From assembly GCA_050251035.1 (NCBI GenBank), contig JBFWNN010000006.1, positions 49,193-113,192 of the forward strand: a DNA stretch of 64,000 bases. The letters are read 5' to 3'. The DNA comes from Taklimakanibacter sp050251035 (GTDB lineage Bacteria > Pseudomonadota > Alphaproteobacteria > Rhizobiales > Aestuariivirgaceae). The notes below the pieces were generated by a model. It saw only the letters and a list, made by a program, of their open reading frames with translations, was not told the DNA's origin and did not search any database. The stretch's first letter is position 1. The number at the start of each line of letters is the position of its first letter. This document shows positions 8,373 through 17,306 of this stretch, piece by piece. A program made the position numbers and the translations under genes.

Positions 8373-8910
8373 TGCTGTAGACCTTTTGTCCGATCCGCCG
8401 TTCAGGCTACCATCACCGCGACATGGTCTCGGTCACAATCGCGCGATTCCCGCGTCTGTCCGTCATTCTGATTGACTTTGTGCGGCAAATGTGCGATTTG
8501 GGAAATATCAGGATCGAATGATGTGCGCCCGGAGCAACCAGCTGCCGGGCTTTTTCATGACCGCTTCAACCCTGGTGTCCTCATGAGCCTCGCGCACTTC
8601 CTCATGTCGTGTCTGCGCGTCCTCGCGCGCGCGCTCCTATGCGCGCTCATGGCCGTTCATGCCGGGCGCCGCCTGCCGCCGCGCGTCACGCCGCGCCTGG
8701 CAAAGGCGGCGCTTGTGAAAGGTCTGAACGAGGATGACGGAACGACTGAATTCGCCGATGTCATGGACCATGGCCAAGCGAGCAAGACCTTCGGCCCATC
8801 GCGACCGAGGCGGCGGATTGCGGCGGTCTTGATGGCCGGATCGGCAGCCCCGGCATACGGCCGCGTAAGCAGCATGCGCCGCCCTGCCTGCCGCCAAGTA
8901 AAATAAGAGT
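8373..8910. other. Intergenic region with an orphan terminator
   Basis: A 538-base gap between the starts/stops of two minus-strand genes. Open frames crossing it (for example 8472-8906 on the plus strand) have no ribosome site, no family resemblance, and are interrupted conceptually by a terminator-like hairpin at 8527-8555. The right part is rich in CGCG runs. The promoter of the S41-like gene should lie near 8380-8450 on the minus strand. Confidence 0.5.
8527..8555 (+). terminator. Orphan rho-independent terminator (plus strand)
   Basis: GCCCGG (8527-8532) pairs with CCGGGC (8545-8550) and is followed immediately by TTTTT. No plus-strand protein gene lies upstream within the window segment since the left neighbour is transcribed away from it. 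A TTGACT hexamer at 8472-8477 could be a -35 element, but no good -10 follows. It may end a short RNA of well under 200 nt. Confidence 0.5.
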
Positions 8911-10461
8911 CTAGTGCCGCCCCAACATATCGGTGACGGGTTTTTCCGGCTTTCTCGCGAACAGCAGGGCCGCCAAGCCCAGGACCGCGATCGCCGCGAG
9001 CATCGTCCAGGCGTCGTTGACCGCCATCACCAGCGAATGTTTCTCGAGATCGGGCATGAGGTCGAGGAGGCGCATGGAATCGAGCCCGCCTGCGATGTCG
9101 GCGGGAGTCAGTCCGAAGAGGTCGAGGGTTTGGGGATCGCCCGCCTTGAGCTTCTCGGTGAGCGTCTCGGCATGTTCCGGCCCGCGCGTGAACATGAGGG
9201 TGTCGATAAGCGATATGCCGATGGCGCCGCCGAGGTTGCGCATCATGTTGAACAGGCTGCTGCCGTCGCCGATCTCGTCGGGGCCGAGGCCGCCGAGCGC
9301 GATATGGGTCGGTGCCAGCAGGCACAGCATGACGGCGGCGCCGCGGATCACCTGCGGCCAGAACATCTCGTTGTAGTCGGTATCGACGGTCTCGTGGGTG
9401 CTGAGGCCGAGCCCCAGGGCGAAGAGGGTGAAGCCCAGGACCGTCAGCCAGCGCGCATCGATCTGTTTTTCGAGCTGCACCGCGACGGGCGCCATCAGGA
9501 GCTGGGCGGCGCCGGTCACCAGCATGATCTCGCCGATGCGCAAGGGACCATGGCCGCGCACGAAGGAGAGGAAGACCGGCATGAGATAGACCATGCCGAA
9601 AAGCGAGATGCCGAGCGCGAAGCTCAAGACGCAGCCGGCGGCGAAATTGCGCCGGCCGAGGAGGCGGATGTCGACGACGGGATTGTCATGGGAGAGGGCG
9701 CGCTGGATGAAGAATGCACCGAGGATGGCCGTGGCCGCGAACAGCCCGAGCACCGTTCCCGAGGTCCAGCCGTCATCGGGCGCCTGCTTGAGGGCGATCT
9801 CGAAAGCGGCCAATGCGCCGGCGAGGCAGATGAGGGAGAGCCAATCGAGCGTCTTGAGACCGGCGATGTCGCGCGGCTGCGGCCCGAAGCTCGCAAAAGC
9901 GACGGCGATCGCGACGATGCCCGGCAGGACATTGATGAGGAAGAGCCAATGCCAGGACGTGGTCTCGGTGATCCAGCCGCCGACGATTGGTCCGAGCGTC
10001 GGCGCCAGCACCGCCACCACGCCGGCGATGGTGGTGGCGAGCGGATGGCTCCGGGGCGGAAACTGGAGGAAGATGGCGGCGAAGACCAGGGGGATGAGAA
10101 CGCCGCCGGCAAAGCCCTGGACCACGCGCGCCGCGATCAGCGAGGCGAAGTCGAAGCTCGCCGCGCAGGCGATGGAGGCGAGCGTGAAGACGCTGAGCGC
10201 GATGATGAAGGTCCGCTTGAGGCCGAGGGTGCGGATGAAGAGACCGGTCAGGGGGATGGCGATGATCTCGGCGATGAGATAAGCGGTCTGGATCCAGCTC
10301 ATCCGCTCAGGCCCGATGGCGAGCGCGTCCTGGATCACCGCGAGCGACGTCACTACGACCTGGATATCGAGGATCGCCATGAACATGCCGAGACACATGG
10401 CGGCGAAGCCCGCCCAGGTGGCGACCGTGGCTGCGAATCGATCGGAAGAGGCAGGCGTCAT
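8911..10461 (-). CDS. DHA2-family MFS multidrug exporter (EmrB/QacA type)
   Basis: From ATG 10459-10461 the protein is 516 residues, the usual length for 14-segment drug:H+ antiporters. The N-terminal half shows LDIQVVVTSLAVIQDAL (the motif at the first membrane segment), WIQTAYLIAEIIAIPLTG, and motif A-like LGLKRTF; the C-terminal half has LFNMMRNLGGAIGIS, typical of DHA2 transporters. The open frame extends to 10722, but those extra 87 residues are hydrophilic and non-conserved, so the shorter start is preferred despite a weak ribosome site. It is divergent from the DedA-PAP2 fusion. No HlyD-type adaptor gene is adjacent, so an outer-membrane route is not evident. Confidence 0.9.
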   Translation of the reverse strand: MTPASSDRFAATVATWAGFAAMCLGMFMAILDIQVVVTSLAVIQDALAIGPERMSWIQTAYLIAEIIAIPLTGLFIRTLGLKRTFIIALSVFTLASIACAASFDFASLIAARVVQGFAGGVLIPLVFAAIFLQFPPRSHPLATTIAGVVAVLAPTLGPIVGGWITETTSWHWLFLINVLPGIVAIAVAFASFGPQPRDIAGLKTLDWLSLICLAGALAAFEIALKQAPDDGWTSGTVLGLFAATAILGAFFIQRALSHDNPVVDIRLLGRRNFAAGCVLSFALGISLFGMVYLMPVFLSFVRGHGPLRIGEIMLVTGAAQLLMAPVAVQLEKQIDARWLTVLGFTLFALGLGLSTHETVDTDYNEMFWPQVIRGAAVMLCLLAPTHIALGGLGPDEIGDGSSLFNMMRNLGGAIGISLIDTLMFTRGPEHAETLTEKLKAGDPQTLDLFGLTPADIAGGLDSMRLLDLMPDLEKHSLVMAVNDAWTMLAAIAVLGLAALLFARKPEKPVTDMLGRH

Positions 10462-10720
10462 GCGATAGCCGGAACCGGGCAATGGGGGATCAGCAATAGC
10501 AAAAGAGGGGGCGGCATTCGAGGATGGCAGCGACAAGCGATTCGGCGTAGTCTCCCGAGATGCGATTTTCTTCGCCTCCAAATCGGCATGGGTTCCATCG
10601 CCCGCTCCTAGCGCCTTGTTCTTGACATGAGGTTCTTGGTAAGTCCGGCCTCGCCCGTCCCCGAGGCTCCCACCATCGTAATAACCTTGTGACTTTCCTG
10701 ACTTAACAACCGCCGGCCGC

Positions 10721-12736
10721 ATGGAGCATATACAGCCTTATCTCGATTATTTCGCCCAGCATCCCGGCTGGGCGATCGCCGTCGTCTTCCTGATTGCCTT
10801 TGGGGAAGCCCTGCTCATCATCGGCCTGTTCGTGCCCTCGACCGCGGTGCTGGTGGGCGCCGGCATGCTGGTCGGAACCGGGCATCTCGAATTCTGGCCG
10901 GTCTTCATCGCCACGGCCGTCGGCGCCATTCTCGGCGATCAATTGTCCTATTGGGCCGGGCGCTTGTTCGGCGACCGTCTCAAGACCTTGTGGCCGCTCA
11001 ACCGCTATCCGGTCCTCGTCGCGCGCGGCGAGGATTTCGTGCGCAAGCACGGCGGCAAGTCGATCGCCATCGGGCGTTTCGTGCCGGGGGTCAAGGCGGT
11101 GGTGCCGGGCATCGTCGGCATGTTCGGCATGGGCCAGGTCTATTTTGCCGTCATCAACGTGACCTCCGGCCTGTTCTGGGCGGCGGCGCATGTGCTGCCG
11201 GGCATGCTGTTCGGCCAGGTGCTGGCCATGGCGGGCGAGCTCAGCGAGAGACTGCTGATCGTGCTCCTGGTGCTGCTGGTGTTGGTGGCGATCGCGGGGT
11301 GGCTCATCCGCCTGTTCATCGGCGGCCTCGGTCCCATCATCGAGAGCGCCCAGGACAGCTTCGCCGCCTGGGCGCAAAGGCAGCCGGGCCGTTTCTGGCC
11401 GCGCATCGGCGCCGTGATCTCGCCCGCCCATCCGGGATCGCTGGCGATCATCCTGTTCGCGGCGCTCGCGGTCACGGCCCTGATCGCCTTCCTGCACATC
11501 ATGAGCAGCGTCTTCGGCCAGTCGACGCTGATCGATGCCGACCTTTCGATCCACAACATGATGCAGGGCCTGCGCAATGCGCCGGGCGACGAGATCATGA
11601 CCATCGTCACCATGCTGGGCGACGGCTTCGTCATGATCTCGGGGGGCCTCGCCATCGTCGCCTGGCTCCTCTGGCGGCGCGAATGGCGCATCGCGGTGGC
11701 GGCCTTCGTCACCATCCTCGCCGCCCGGCTGTTCGTGCCTTTGATGAAATTGTGGCTGCAGCGGCCGCGGCCGCTAGAGCTCTCGGGCCTGCCCGAGGTC
11801 TTCAGCTTTCCTTCGGGCCATACGACCTTCGCCACCGTGACGCTCGGCGTCTTCGCGGTGCTGGCCAGCCACGGCCTCAGGAGCTGGGGCAAGGCGGTGG
11901 TGTTCGCCGCCGTCGGCATCGCCGTCATCGCCATCGCCTATTCGCGCATCTATCTCGGCGCCCATTGGATGTCGGACGTGCTGGGCGGCTTCCTGTTCGG
12001 CGCGGTGATGATCGCAGCCTTCGGCATCGCCATCGAAGCGGTGCCGCCGCGCCGCATCAAGCCCTTGGGCCTGACGGTCGCGACCTTGCTCGCTTTCGCG
12101 GTCGCGGGATCGGTCCATATCGTGCGCGACTACACGGCCAATGCCGATATCTATACGCCGCGCGAGGCCATCGTTCTCTATGACCGCGAGCAATGGGAGA
12201 CGGGCTCCTGGGCGAGCCTGGCGCGCCAGCGCATCGATCTTTCCGGGCGCAGCGACGAACCGTTCGCGGTGCAATGGGCCGGCAATCCGACGCCGCTCGG
12301 CGAAGCGCTCGGCAAGGAGGACTGGACGGAGGAGGCCAAATGGTCCTGGACGCTGGGGCTGGCCTATCTCGACCCGCAACGCGGCCTCGCCGACCTGCCG
12401 CCGCGCCCGGCCTTGCACCAGGGCCGGCTGGCCGACCTGACCTGGACGAAGCCGGTGGCGGGCCGGCCCGACGAGCGCCTGGTCCTGCGCGCCTGGAAGA
12501 CCGATGTGATGATCGGTCAGGCGGAGCAGACCTATCCCGTCTATCTCATGAGCCTCATGCGCGAGCGCTTGCGCCGCGGCTTCAATCTCTATGCGGTTCC
12601 CTCGCCGGCCTTGCCCGAGCCCGTCGAACGTGAGGGCCTGGCCGCCCTGATCCGGTCGATCCCCACGATCAGGGTGGTCGAGGCGCGCGGACTCGACGTC
12701 AAGGACGGCCTGACCCTGGTCGACGCCATGAAATGA
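10721..12736 (+). CDS. DedA / PAP2 phosphatase / LssY C-terminal triple-domain membrane protein
   Basis: 671 residues in three parts. Residues 1-200 are a DedA domain (FGEALLIIGLFVPST, GRFVPGVKAVVPGIVGMF), a family linked to undecaprenyl-phosphate/lipid translocation. Residues 240-450 are a PAP2 phosphatase with all three motifs: KLWLQRPRP near 343, PSGH at 364-367 and SRIYLGAHWMSD from 408. The last 220 residues are a soluble LssY-C domain (DIYTPREAIVLYDR onwards, YPVYLMS). This is an intact example of the known bifunctional DedA/PAP2 architecture; it could dephosphorylate and flip polyprenyl phosphates, an inference from the fusion. Start at ATG 10721 has no strong ribosome site. Confidence 0.92.
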   Translation: MEHIQPYLDYFAQHPGWAIAVVFLIAFGEALLIIGLFVPSTAVLVGAGMLVGTGHLEFWPVFIATAVGAILGDQLSYWAGRLFGDRLKTLWPLNRYPVLVARGEDFVRKHGGKSIAIGRFVPGVKAVVPGIVGMFGMGQVYFAVINVTSGLFWAAAHVLPGMLFGQVLAMAGELSERLLIVLLVLLVLVAIAGWLIRLFIGGLGPIIESAQDSFAAWAQRQPGRFWPRIGAVISPAHPGSLAIILFAALAVTALIAFLHIMSSVFGQSTLIDADLSIHNMMQGLRNAPGDEIMTIVTMLGDGFVMISGGLAIVAWLLWRREWRIAVAAFVTILAARLFVPLMKLWLQRPRPLELSGLPEVFSFPSGHTTFATVTLGVFAVLASHGLRSWGKAVVFAAVGIAVIAIAYSRIYLGAHWMSDVLGGFLFGAVMIAAFGIAIEAVPPRRIKPLGLTVATLLAFAVAGSVHIVRDYTANADIYTPREAIVLYDREQWETGSWASLARQRIDLSGRSDEPFAVQWAGNPTPLGEALGKEDWTEEAKWSWTLGLAYLDPQRGLADLPPRPALHQGRLADLTWTKPVAGRPDERLVLRAWKTDVMIGQAEQTYPVYLMSLMRERLRRGFNLYAVPSPALPEPVEREGLAALIRSIPTIRVVEARGLDVKDGLTLVDAMK

Positions 12737-12858
12737 CGCCCGGCAGGACGGACTGGACAAAATCGGCCAATTCCGCCATTCAGGCGGGTGAATTTGGCGC
12801 ATGAGCAGGCGGGAAACCAGCCCATTTCTTCTGGCCCATGCGCGTGAAAGGTGACGAT

Positions 12859-13263
12859 GTGATCAACTTCCTCAAGCAGCTCCTGACCTGGTGGAGCGGA
12901 CAGACGCTGGGCTTGCGCTTCTATACCTGGCGCAAGGGCGAGTTCGTGGGCGAGGACGAGTTCGGCAACCGCTATTACCGCGCCCCATCGGCGCTGCCGC
13001 GGTCGATCGCCGAGCGTCGCTGGGTCGTCTATAACGGCTATGCCGAAGCCTCGATGATCCCGCCGGGCTGGCATGGCTGGATGCATCACCGCGACGCGCA
13101 GCCCCCGGCGAAGGACGGTTACAAACCGCACGAATGGGAAAAGTCGCATCAGCCCAACCTGACCGGCACGGCGCGCGCCTATCGTCCGCTCGGCAGTATC
13201 ATCGGCAGCGCGCGGCCGAAGATCGTCGCCAAACCCGATTACGAGGCCTGGCGCCCCGAATAG
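12859..13263 (+). CDS. NDUFA12-like accessory subunit of respiratory complex I (B17.2 homologue)
   Basis: The protein is about 134 residues from GTG 12859, which has an AAAGGTGA ribosome site five bases away; an in-frame ATG at 12838 would add seven residues. It shows the NDUFA12 signature: TWWSGQTLGLRFYTWRKGEFVGEDEFGNRYY, i.e. the 'G.lvG.De.GN.YYe' block (residues roughly 8-38), then RRWVVYNGYAEASMIPPGWHGWMHH and a C-terminal RPLGSI-KPDYEAWRPE. In alphaproteobacteria this supernumerary subunit sits peripherally on NADH:ubiquinone oxidoreductase and is encoded apart from the nuo operon, commonly beside mlaD/DUF2155 and the acc genes as here. Confidence 0.93.
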   Translation: MINFLKQLLTWWSGQTLGLRFYTWRKGEFVGEDEFGNRYYRAPSALPRSIAERRWVVYNGYAEASMIPPGWHGWMHHRDAQPPAKDGYKPHEWEKSHQPNLTGTARAYRPLGSIIGSARPKIVAKPDYEAWRPE

Positions 13264-13409
13264 TCATCTTTTCCGGCCTGCTGCTGCCACAATTTGCGGG
13301 TTGTCTCGAATCCCCAAAGACCGCTACATGGCCAGTGTGCCGAGCCCGACGTTTCTGGAACTTCGCGTTCAAAAAGCACAGTGGAATCATCAAGTTGCCA
13401 GTGTCCTTT

Positions 13410-13465
13410 CGAATCCGAAGTTCGCGCGGAGGGACGCCTGCGGTAGAGTGCGGACTTCGGATTCG
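13410..13465. repeat. 12-bp perfect inverted repeat upstream of mlaD
   Basis: CGAATCCGAAGT (13410-13421) and ACTTCGGATTCG (13454-13465) are exact reverse complements around a 32-nt spacer, 27 bp before the mlaD start. No T-run follows, so it is not a classical terminator. It could be a leader stem, an operator or a short palindromic repeat family member. Confidence 0.6.
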
Positions 13466-13492
13466 GGATAGCAGGCCGCAAGGGACCGCAGC

Positions 13493-14062
13493 ATGAAAAA
13501 CACCACCGTTGAAACCGCCATCGGCGCGCTCGTCATCCTGATCGCAGCCGGCTTCTTCGCCTTCGCCTATTCGACGTCGGGGAAGGGCAGCACCACTGGC
13601 GGCTATACGCTCAAGGCCGAGTTCGACAACGTCGCCGGCGTCAATACCGGCACCGACGTCCGCCTGGCCGGCATCAAGGTGGGGACTGTTCTCAGCCAGT
13701 CGCTCAACCCGGACAATTACCAGGCGGTCGTCACCATGTCGATCGACCCCAAGGTGAAGCTCACCGACGACACGACGGCGAAAGTGACGTCCGAAGGTCT
13801 CCTCGGCTCGAACTTCATCGCCCTCGATCCCGGCGGATCGGAAACCCTGCTCGCCGATGGCGGGCAGATCATCAACACGCAAGGTGCGGTCGACATCTGG
13901 ACGCTGATCTCGACCGCGATGTTTGACAGCAACAAGGGCAAGGGCGGCGGCGACACGCCGGCGGAGAACACGCAAAGCGCGCCCGCGCCCGAGCCCCCGG
14001 CCACGCCGGCACCCGAGGCTCAACCGGAAACCCAGCCGCAGCCGGAAACTCAGCCGCAATGA
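13493..14062 (+). CDS. mlaD: MlaD/MCE-domain phospholipid transport protein
   Basis: The 189-residue protein has one N-terminal membrane anchor (residues 6-27) and a single MCE domain, visible as FDNVAGVNTGTDVRLAGIKVGTV at about residues 43-66 and GLLGSNFIALDPG near 103-115. MCE proteins form periplasmic hexameric rings that shuttle phospholipids between the membranes as part of the Mla system. The last 45 residues are a Pro/Ala/Glu/Gln-rich disordered tail with repeated PETQPQ. The mlaE/F/B partners are not adjacent. Its stop overlaps the next start by 4 bp (ATGA), indicating translational coupling with the methyltransferase. GCAAGGGAC upstream could serve as ribosome site. Confidence 0.9.
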   Translation: MKNTTVETAIGALVILIAAGFFAFAYSTSGKGSTTGGYTLKAEFDNVAGVNTGTDVRLAGIKVGTVLSQSLNPDNYQAVVTMSIDPKVKLTDDTTAKVTSEGLLGSNFIALDPGGSETLLADGGQIINTQGAVDIWTLISTAMFDSNKGKGGGDTPAENTQSAPAPEPPATPAPEAQPETQPQPETQPQ

Positions 14063-14820
14063 CAGGTGAGGTCCCGCGCCGCCAGACCTGGTCGGCGGCG
14101 TCCTATGACGAGCATGCGCGTTTCGTCTCCGATCTCGCGGAGGGCGTGGTCGACTGGCTGCAGCCCATAAGCGGCGAGCGCATTCTCGATCTCGGCTGCG
14201 GTGACGGTGTGCTGACGGAAGAACTCGCCGGCAAAGGCGCCTTGATGGTGGGCGTCGATGCGAGCGCCGACTTCGTGCGCGCCTGCCGGGCGCGCGGCCT
14301 CGACGTGCGCCTGATGGATGGCGAGGCTTTGACTTTCGCCAATGAGTTCGATGCCGTCTTCTCGAACGCCGCGCTGCATTGGATGACGCGGCCGGAGCGT
14401 GTGATCGCCGGCGTTGCGCGCGCCCTCAAGCCGGGAGGCCGCTTCGTCGCCGAATTCGGCGGGCACGGCAATGTCGCGGCGATCACCACCGCCTTGCAGG
14501 CCATGGCGGTCCGCTACGGCAAGGATGCGGGCCTCGCCCATCCCTGGTTCTTTCCCTCGGTCGCGGCCTATCGCGCGCTGCTCGAGGCGCAGGGCTTCAC
14601 GGTGCTCCGCATCGCCCTCATCCCGCGGCCGACATATCTCAAGACCGGCATGGCGGCCTGGCTCAGGCTCTTCAACATGCCGTTCTTCCAGCAGTTCGGC
14701 GCTGAGGCCGAGGCCGCCGTGATGGAGGCCGAGGACCTGCTCAGATTCGCGCTGTGCGATGCCGAGGGCAACTGGACGGCGGACTATGTGCGCCTGCGGG
14801 TCGAGGCGCGCAAGGCATGA
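14059..14820 (+). CDS. Class I SAM-dependent methyltransferase
   Basis: 253 residues with a Rossmann methyltransferase fold: YDEHARFVSDL near the N-terminus, motif I LDLGCGDG at about residues 45-52, an acidic strand end VGVDAS, DAVFSNAALHWM (motif IV region) and LKPGGRFVAEF (motif V/VI). The NAALHWM..P block resembles trans-aconitate methyltransferase and related small-molecule O-methyltransferases (Methyltransf_11/25), but the substrate cannot be read from the sequence. It overlaps mlaD upstream and the DUF2155 gene downstream by 4 bp each, so it is in a tight operon with envelope genes. Confidence 0.88.
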   Translation: MTGEVPRRQTWSAASYDEHARFVSDLAEGVVDWLQPISGERILDLGCGDGVLTEELAGKGALMVGVDASADFVRACRARGLDVRLMDGEALTFANEFDAVFSNAALHWMTRPERVIAGVARALKPGGRFVAEFGGHGNVAAITTALQAMAVRYGKDAGLAHPWFFPSVAAYRALLEAQGFTVLRIALIPRPTYLKTGMAAWLRLFNMPFFQQFGAEAEAAVMEAEDLLRFALCDAEGNWTADYVRLRVEARKA

Positions 14821-15260
14821 AACACATCCTGCCGGTTCTGGTTCTTCTGGCGACGGCCTCGTCGGCTTCCGCCGAGCGCATCTCCAATCCCATCGCCGTG
14901 TTCTCGGGCCTCGACAAGATCACCGGCCTCACCACCACCTTCGAAGCCAAGATCGGTGAGGAGAAGCGCTTCGGCGGGCTCTTCATCAAGGCGGATGCCT
15001 GCTATACGCGCGACGTCACCGAGGAGCCGCGCACGACGTCCTTCGTCGAGGTCCAGGAGATCGAATCCGACGACACGCGCAAGAAGATCTTCTCCGGCTG
15101 GATGTTCGCCGAGAGCCCGGGCTTGAGCGCGGTGGAGCATCCGATCTACGACGTGTGGCTGACCGGCTGCCGCGATCCCAATGCGCCGCCGCCGGTCATC
15201 GAGCAGGTGCCCGACACCCAGCCTTTGCCGGAAGGCGAGGAGGGTGAGCCGGAGGATTGA
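14817..15260 (+). CDS. DUF2155 domain-containing secreted protein
   Basis: From ATG 14817 (overlapping the previous stop as ATGA) the protein is 147 residues with a signal peptide cleaved after ASSASA. The mature part carries the DUF2155 pattern: DKITGLTTTFEAKIGEEKRFG, a Cys in ADACYTR, then the SGWMFAESPGLSAVEHPIYDVWL block and a final Cys in TGC. These two cysteines are positioned as in other family members and may form a disulphide. DUF2155 is alphaproteobacterial, periplasmic and of unknown function; it regularly neighbours the complex I subunit, aat and acc genes, as here. The C-terminal 20 residues are Pro/Glu-rich. Confidence 0.9.
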   Translation: MKHILPVLVLLATASSASAERISNPIAVFSGLDKITGLTTTFEAKIGEEKRFGGLFIKADACYTRDVTEEPRTTSFVEVQEIESDDTRKKIFSGWMFAESPGLSAVEHPIYDVWLTGCRDPNAPPPVIEQVPDTQPLPEGEEGEPED

Positions 15261-15276
15261 TCGCGAGCGCATCCGA

Positions 15277-17304
15277 GTGAACCGGCCATTCCATCTCGTC
15301 GAAGCCTCGATCGCCGAATTGCGCCAGGCGCTCGCGAGCGGCGCCGTCACCAGCGTCGAGCTGGTCGGCGCCTATTTACGCCGCATCGCGCACTATGACC
15401 GCCACGGCCTCGCGCTGAACGCCGTTCCGGTGCTCGATCCGGCGATGTTCGAAGCGGCCGCCGCGTCGGACCGGCGTCGCCGCGAAGGCAGACCGCTCGG
15501 GCCTCTGGACGGCATACCTTACACGGCCAAGGACAGCTACCGGGTGAAAGGCCTGACCGTCGCCGCGGGCTCTCCGGCTTTCGAGCATTTGCGCGCCGGC
15601 GACGACGCCTTCACCATCGCGCGGCTGCGCCAGGCGGGTGCCGTCCTCATCGGCCTCACCAACATGCCGCCCATGGCCAATGGCGGCATGCAGCGCGGCG
15701 TCTATGGCCGGGCCGAAAGTCCTTACAATGGCGATTATCTGACAGCCGCCTTTGCCTCGGGCTCCTCCAACGGCTCAGGGACGGCGACGGCGGCGAGCTT
15801 CGCCGCCTTCGGCCTGGGCGAGGAGACATGGTCCTCGGGGCGGGCGCCCGCGTCCAACAACGCGCTCGTCGCCTATACGCCCTCGCGCGGTGTGATCTCG
15901 GTGCGCGGCAACTGGCCGCTCGTGCCGACGATGGACGTCGTCGTGCCGCATACGCGCAGCGTCGCCGACCTGCTGGAGCTGCTCGATGTCATCGTCGTCG
16001 ACGATGCGACCGCGCGGGGCGATTTCTGGCGCGTCCAGCCCTGGGTCGAGATTCCCAAGAGTTCGGCGGTCCGGCCGGCGAGCTATACCTCGCTCGCTGT
16101 CGCCGGCGCGCTGAAAGGGGCACGGCTCGGCGTGCCGCGCATGTATATTGGGCGCGACACGGAGGCCGACAAGCCGATCGCGACCCGTCCATCGGTGCTG
16201 GCGCTCTGGGAGAATGCCGCGCGCCGGCTCGTGGCGCTGGGAGCCGAGGTGATCGAGGTCGATTTCCCGGTCGTGTCGAATTACGAACGTGACCGGCCCG
16301 GCGCGCGCTCGATGGTCGAGCGCGGGCTGGTTCCACCAGGTTTTGCCGAGCATGAGCTCGGGCTCCTGTCGGCCTGGGCCTTCGACGATTTCCTGCGCGC
16401 CAATGGCGATCCGGCGCTTCCCGATCTCGCGCGTGTGGACGGCGCCAAGATATTCCCGCAGCCACCCGGCGCGCTGCCCGACCGCTATGGCGATGATGCC
16501 GGCTTGGCCAGTTATGTCGACCTGGCGAAGCAGGGATTTCCGCCGCTTGCCGACATTCCTGACATGGCCGCGGGCGTCAGGGGGCTTGAGCAGGCGCGGC
16601 GCGTCGATTTCGAGACCTGGCTGGACGAGCTGGGCCTCGATGCGGTCGTTCTGCCCGCGGTCGCCGATGTGGGGCCGGCCGATGCCGATGTGAACGAGGT
16701 CTCGGCCGATCTCGCCTGGCGCAACGGGACCTGGGTCGCCAACGGCAATCTCGTCTGGCGCCATCTCGGTATTCCGACGGTGACGGTGCCTATGGGCATC
16801 ATGGCCGATATCGGCATGCCGGTCGGCATGACGCTCGCCGGCAAAGCCTATGACGACGCCCGGCTCCTGCGCTTCGCGGCCGAGTTCGACCGCTCGGCCA
16901 AGCTGCGCGCGAGGCCGCCGCGCACCCCGGAGCTACCGGAGGATGTTTTCACGGCGCACCCTTCATTCCGGCAGACGGCGGGCACGGAGCTGAGAGTCAG
17001 CATTCAGGCTGAGATGCACGCGCTGGATGCCATGTTCGATGAGGTGATGGCGCACGTGGAGGTGAGCGCAGACGAGCCCATCGACACCGCGGGTGTCATT
17101 GTGCAGATCCATGTGAACGGAGAGCCGGCCGAGATCATCGGCCAGGGGCCGACATACAAGGCGCGCCGGGCCGTGGCGGCGGTGGAACACAGGCGACTGC
17201 ACAGCGTGTGGCGGGAACCTTACGGAGCGATCGTCACCGCCGTGATCCGTCTTGCCGACGGGCGCAGCGCCGGTGCTTTCGCCGTCACCGGCGGCATCAT
17301 GTGA
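15277..17304 (+). CDS. Amidase-signature family enzyme with C-terminal extension
   Basis: An intact amidase-signature enzyme of about 675 residues. The Ser-cisSer-Lys triad is visible: Lys85 in YTAKDSY, the cis-Ser in ASGSSNGSG (about 163) and the nucleophile Ser187 in GEETWSSGR, a divergent version of the usual GTDTGGSIR. The catalytic domain ends near residue 560; the remaining 110 residues form a separate domain beginning after a helical segment (MHALDAMFDEVM) with VIVQIHVNGEPAEI, which I do not recognise. The likely start is GTG 15277 just before NRPFHLVEASI; GTG 15244 is an alternative overlapping the previous gene. Amide substrate unknown. It interrupts the usual DUF2155-aat neighbourhood and is convergent with aat. 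Confidence 0.88.
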   Translation: MNRPFHLVEASIAELRQALASGAVTSVELVGAYLRRIAHYDRHGLALNAVPVLDPAMFEAAAASDRRRREGRPLGPLDGIPYTAKDSYRVKGLTVAAGSPAFEHLRAGDDAFTIARLRQAGAVLIGLTNMPPMANGGMQRGVYGRAESPYNGDYLTAAFASGSSNGSGTATAASFAAFGLGEETWSSGRAPASNNALVAYTPSRGVISVRGNWPLVPTMDVVVPHTRSVADLLELLDVIVVDDATARGDFWRVQPWVEIPKSSAVRPASYTSLAVAGALKGARLGVPRMYIGRDTEADKPIATRPSVLALWENAARRLVALGAEVIEVDFPVVSNYERDRPGARSMVERGLVPPGFAEHELGLLSAWAFDDFLRANGDPALPDLARVDGAKIFPQPPGALPDRYGDDAGLASYVDLAKQGFPPLADIPDMAAGVRGLEQARRVDFETWLDELGLDAVVLPAVADVGPADADVNEVSADLAWRNGTWVANGNLVWRHLGIPTVTVPMGIMADIGMPVGMTLAGKAYDDARLLRFAAEFDRSAKLRARPPRTPELPEDVFTAHPSFRQTAGTELRVSIQAEMHALDAMFDEVMAHVEVSADEPIDTAGVIVQIHVNGEPAEIIGQGPTYKARRAVAAVEHRRLHSVWREPYGAIVTAVIRLADGRSAGAFAVTGGIM

Positions 17305-17306
17305 GC

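Noticed and set aside
8472..8906. Possible 144-residue protein gene on the plus strand
   Set aside because: No ribosome site, no recognisable composition or domain, and a terminator-like hairpin lies inside its 5' part.
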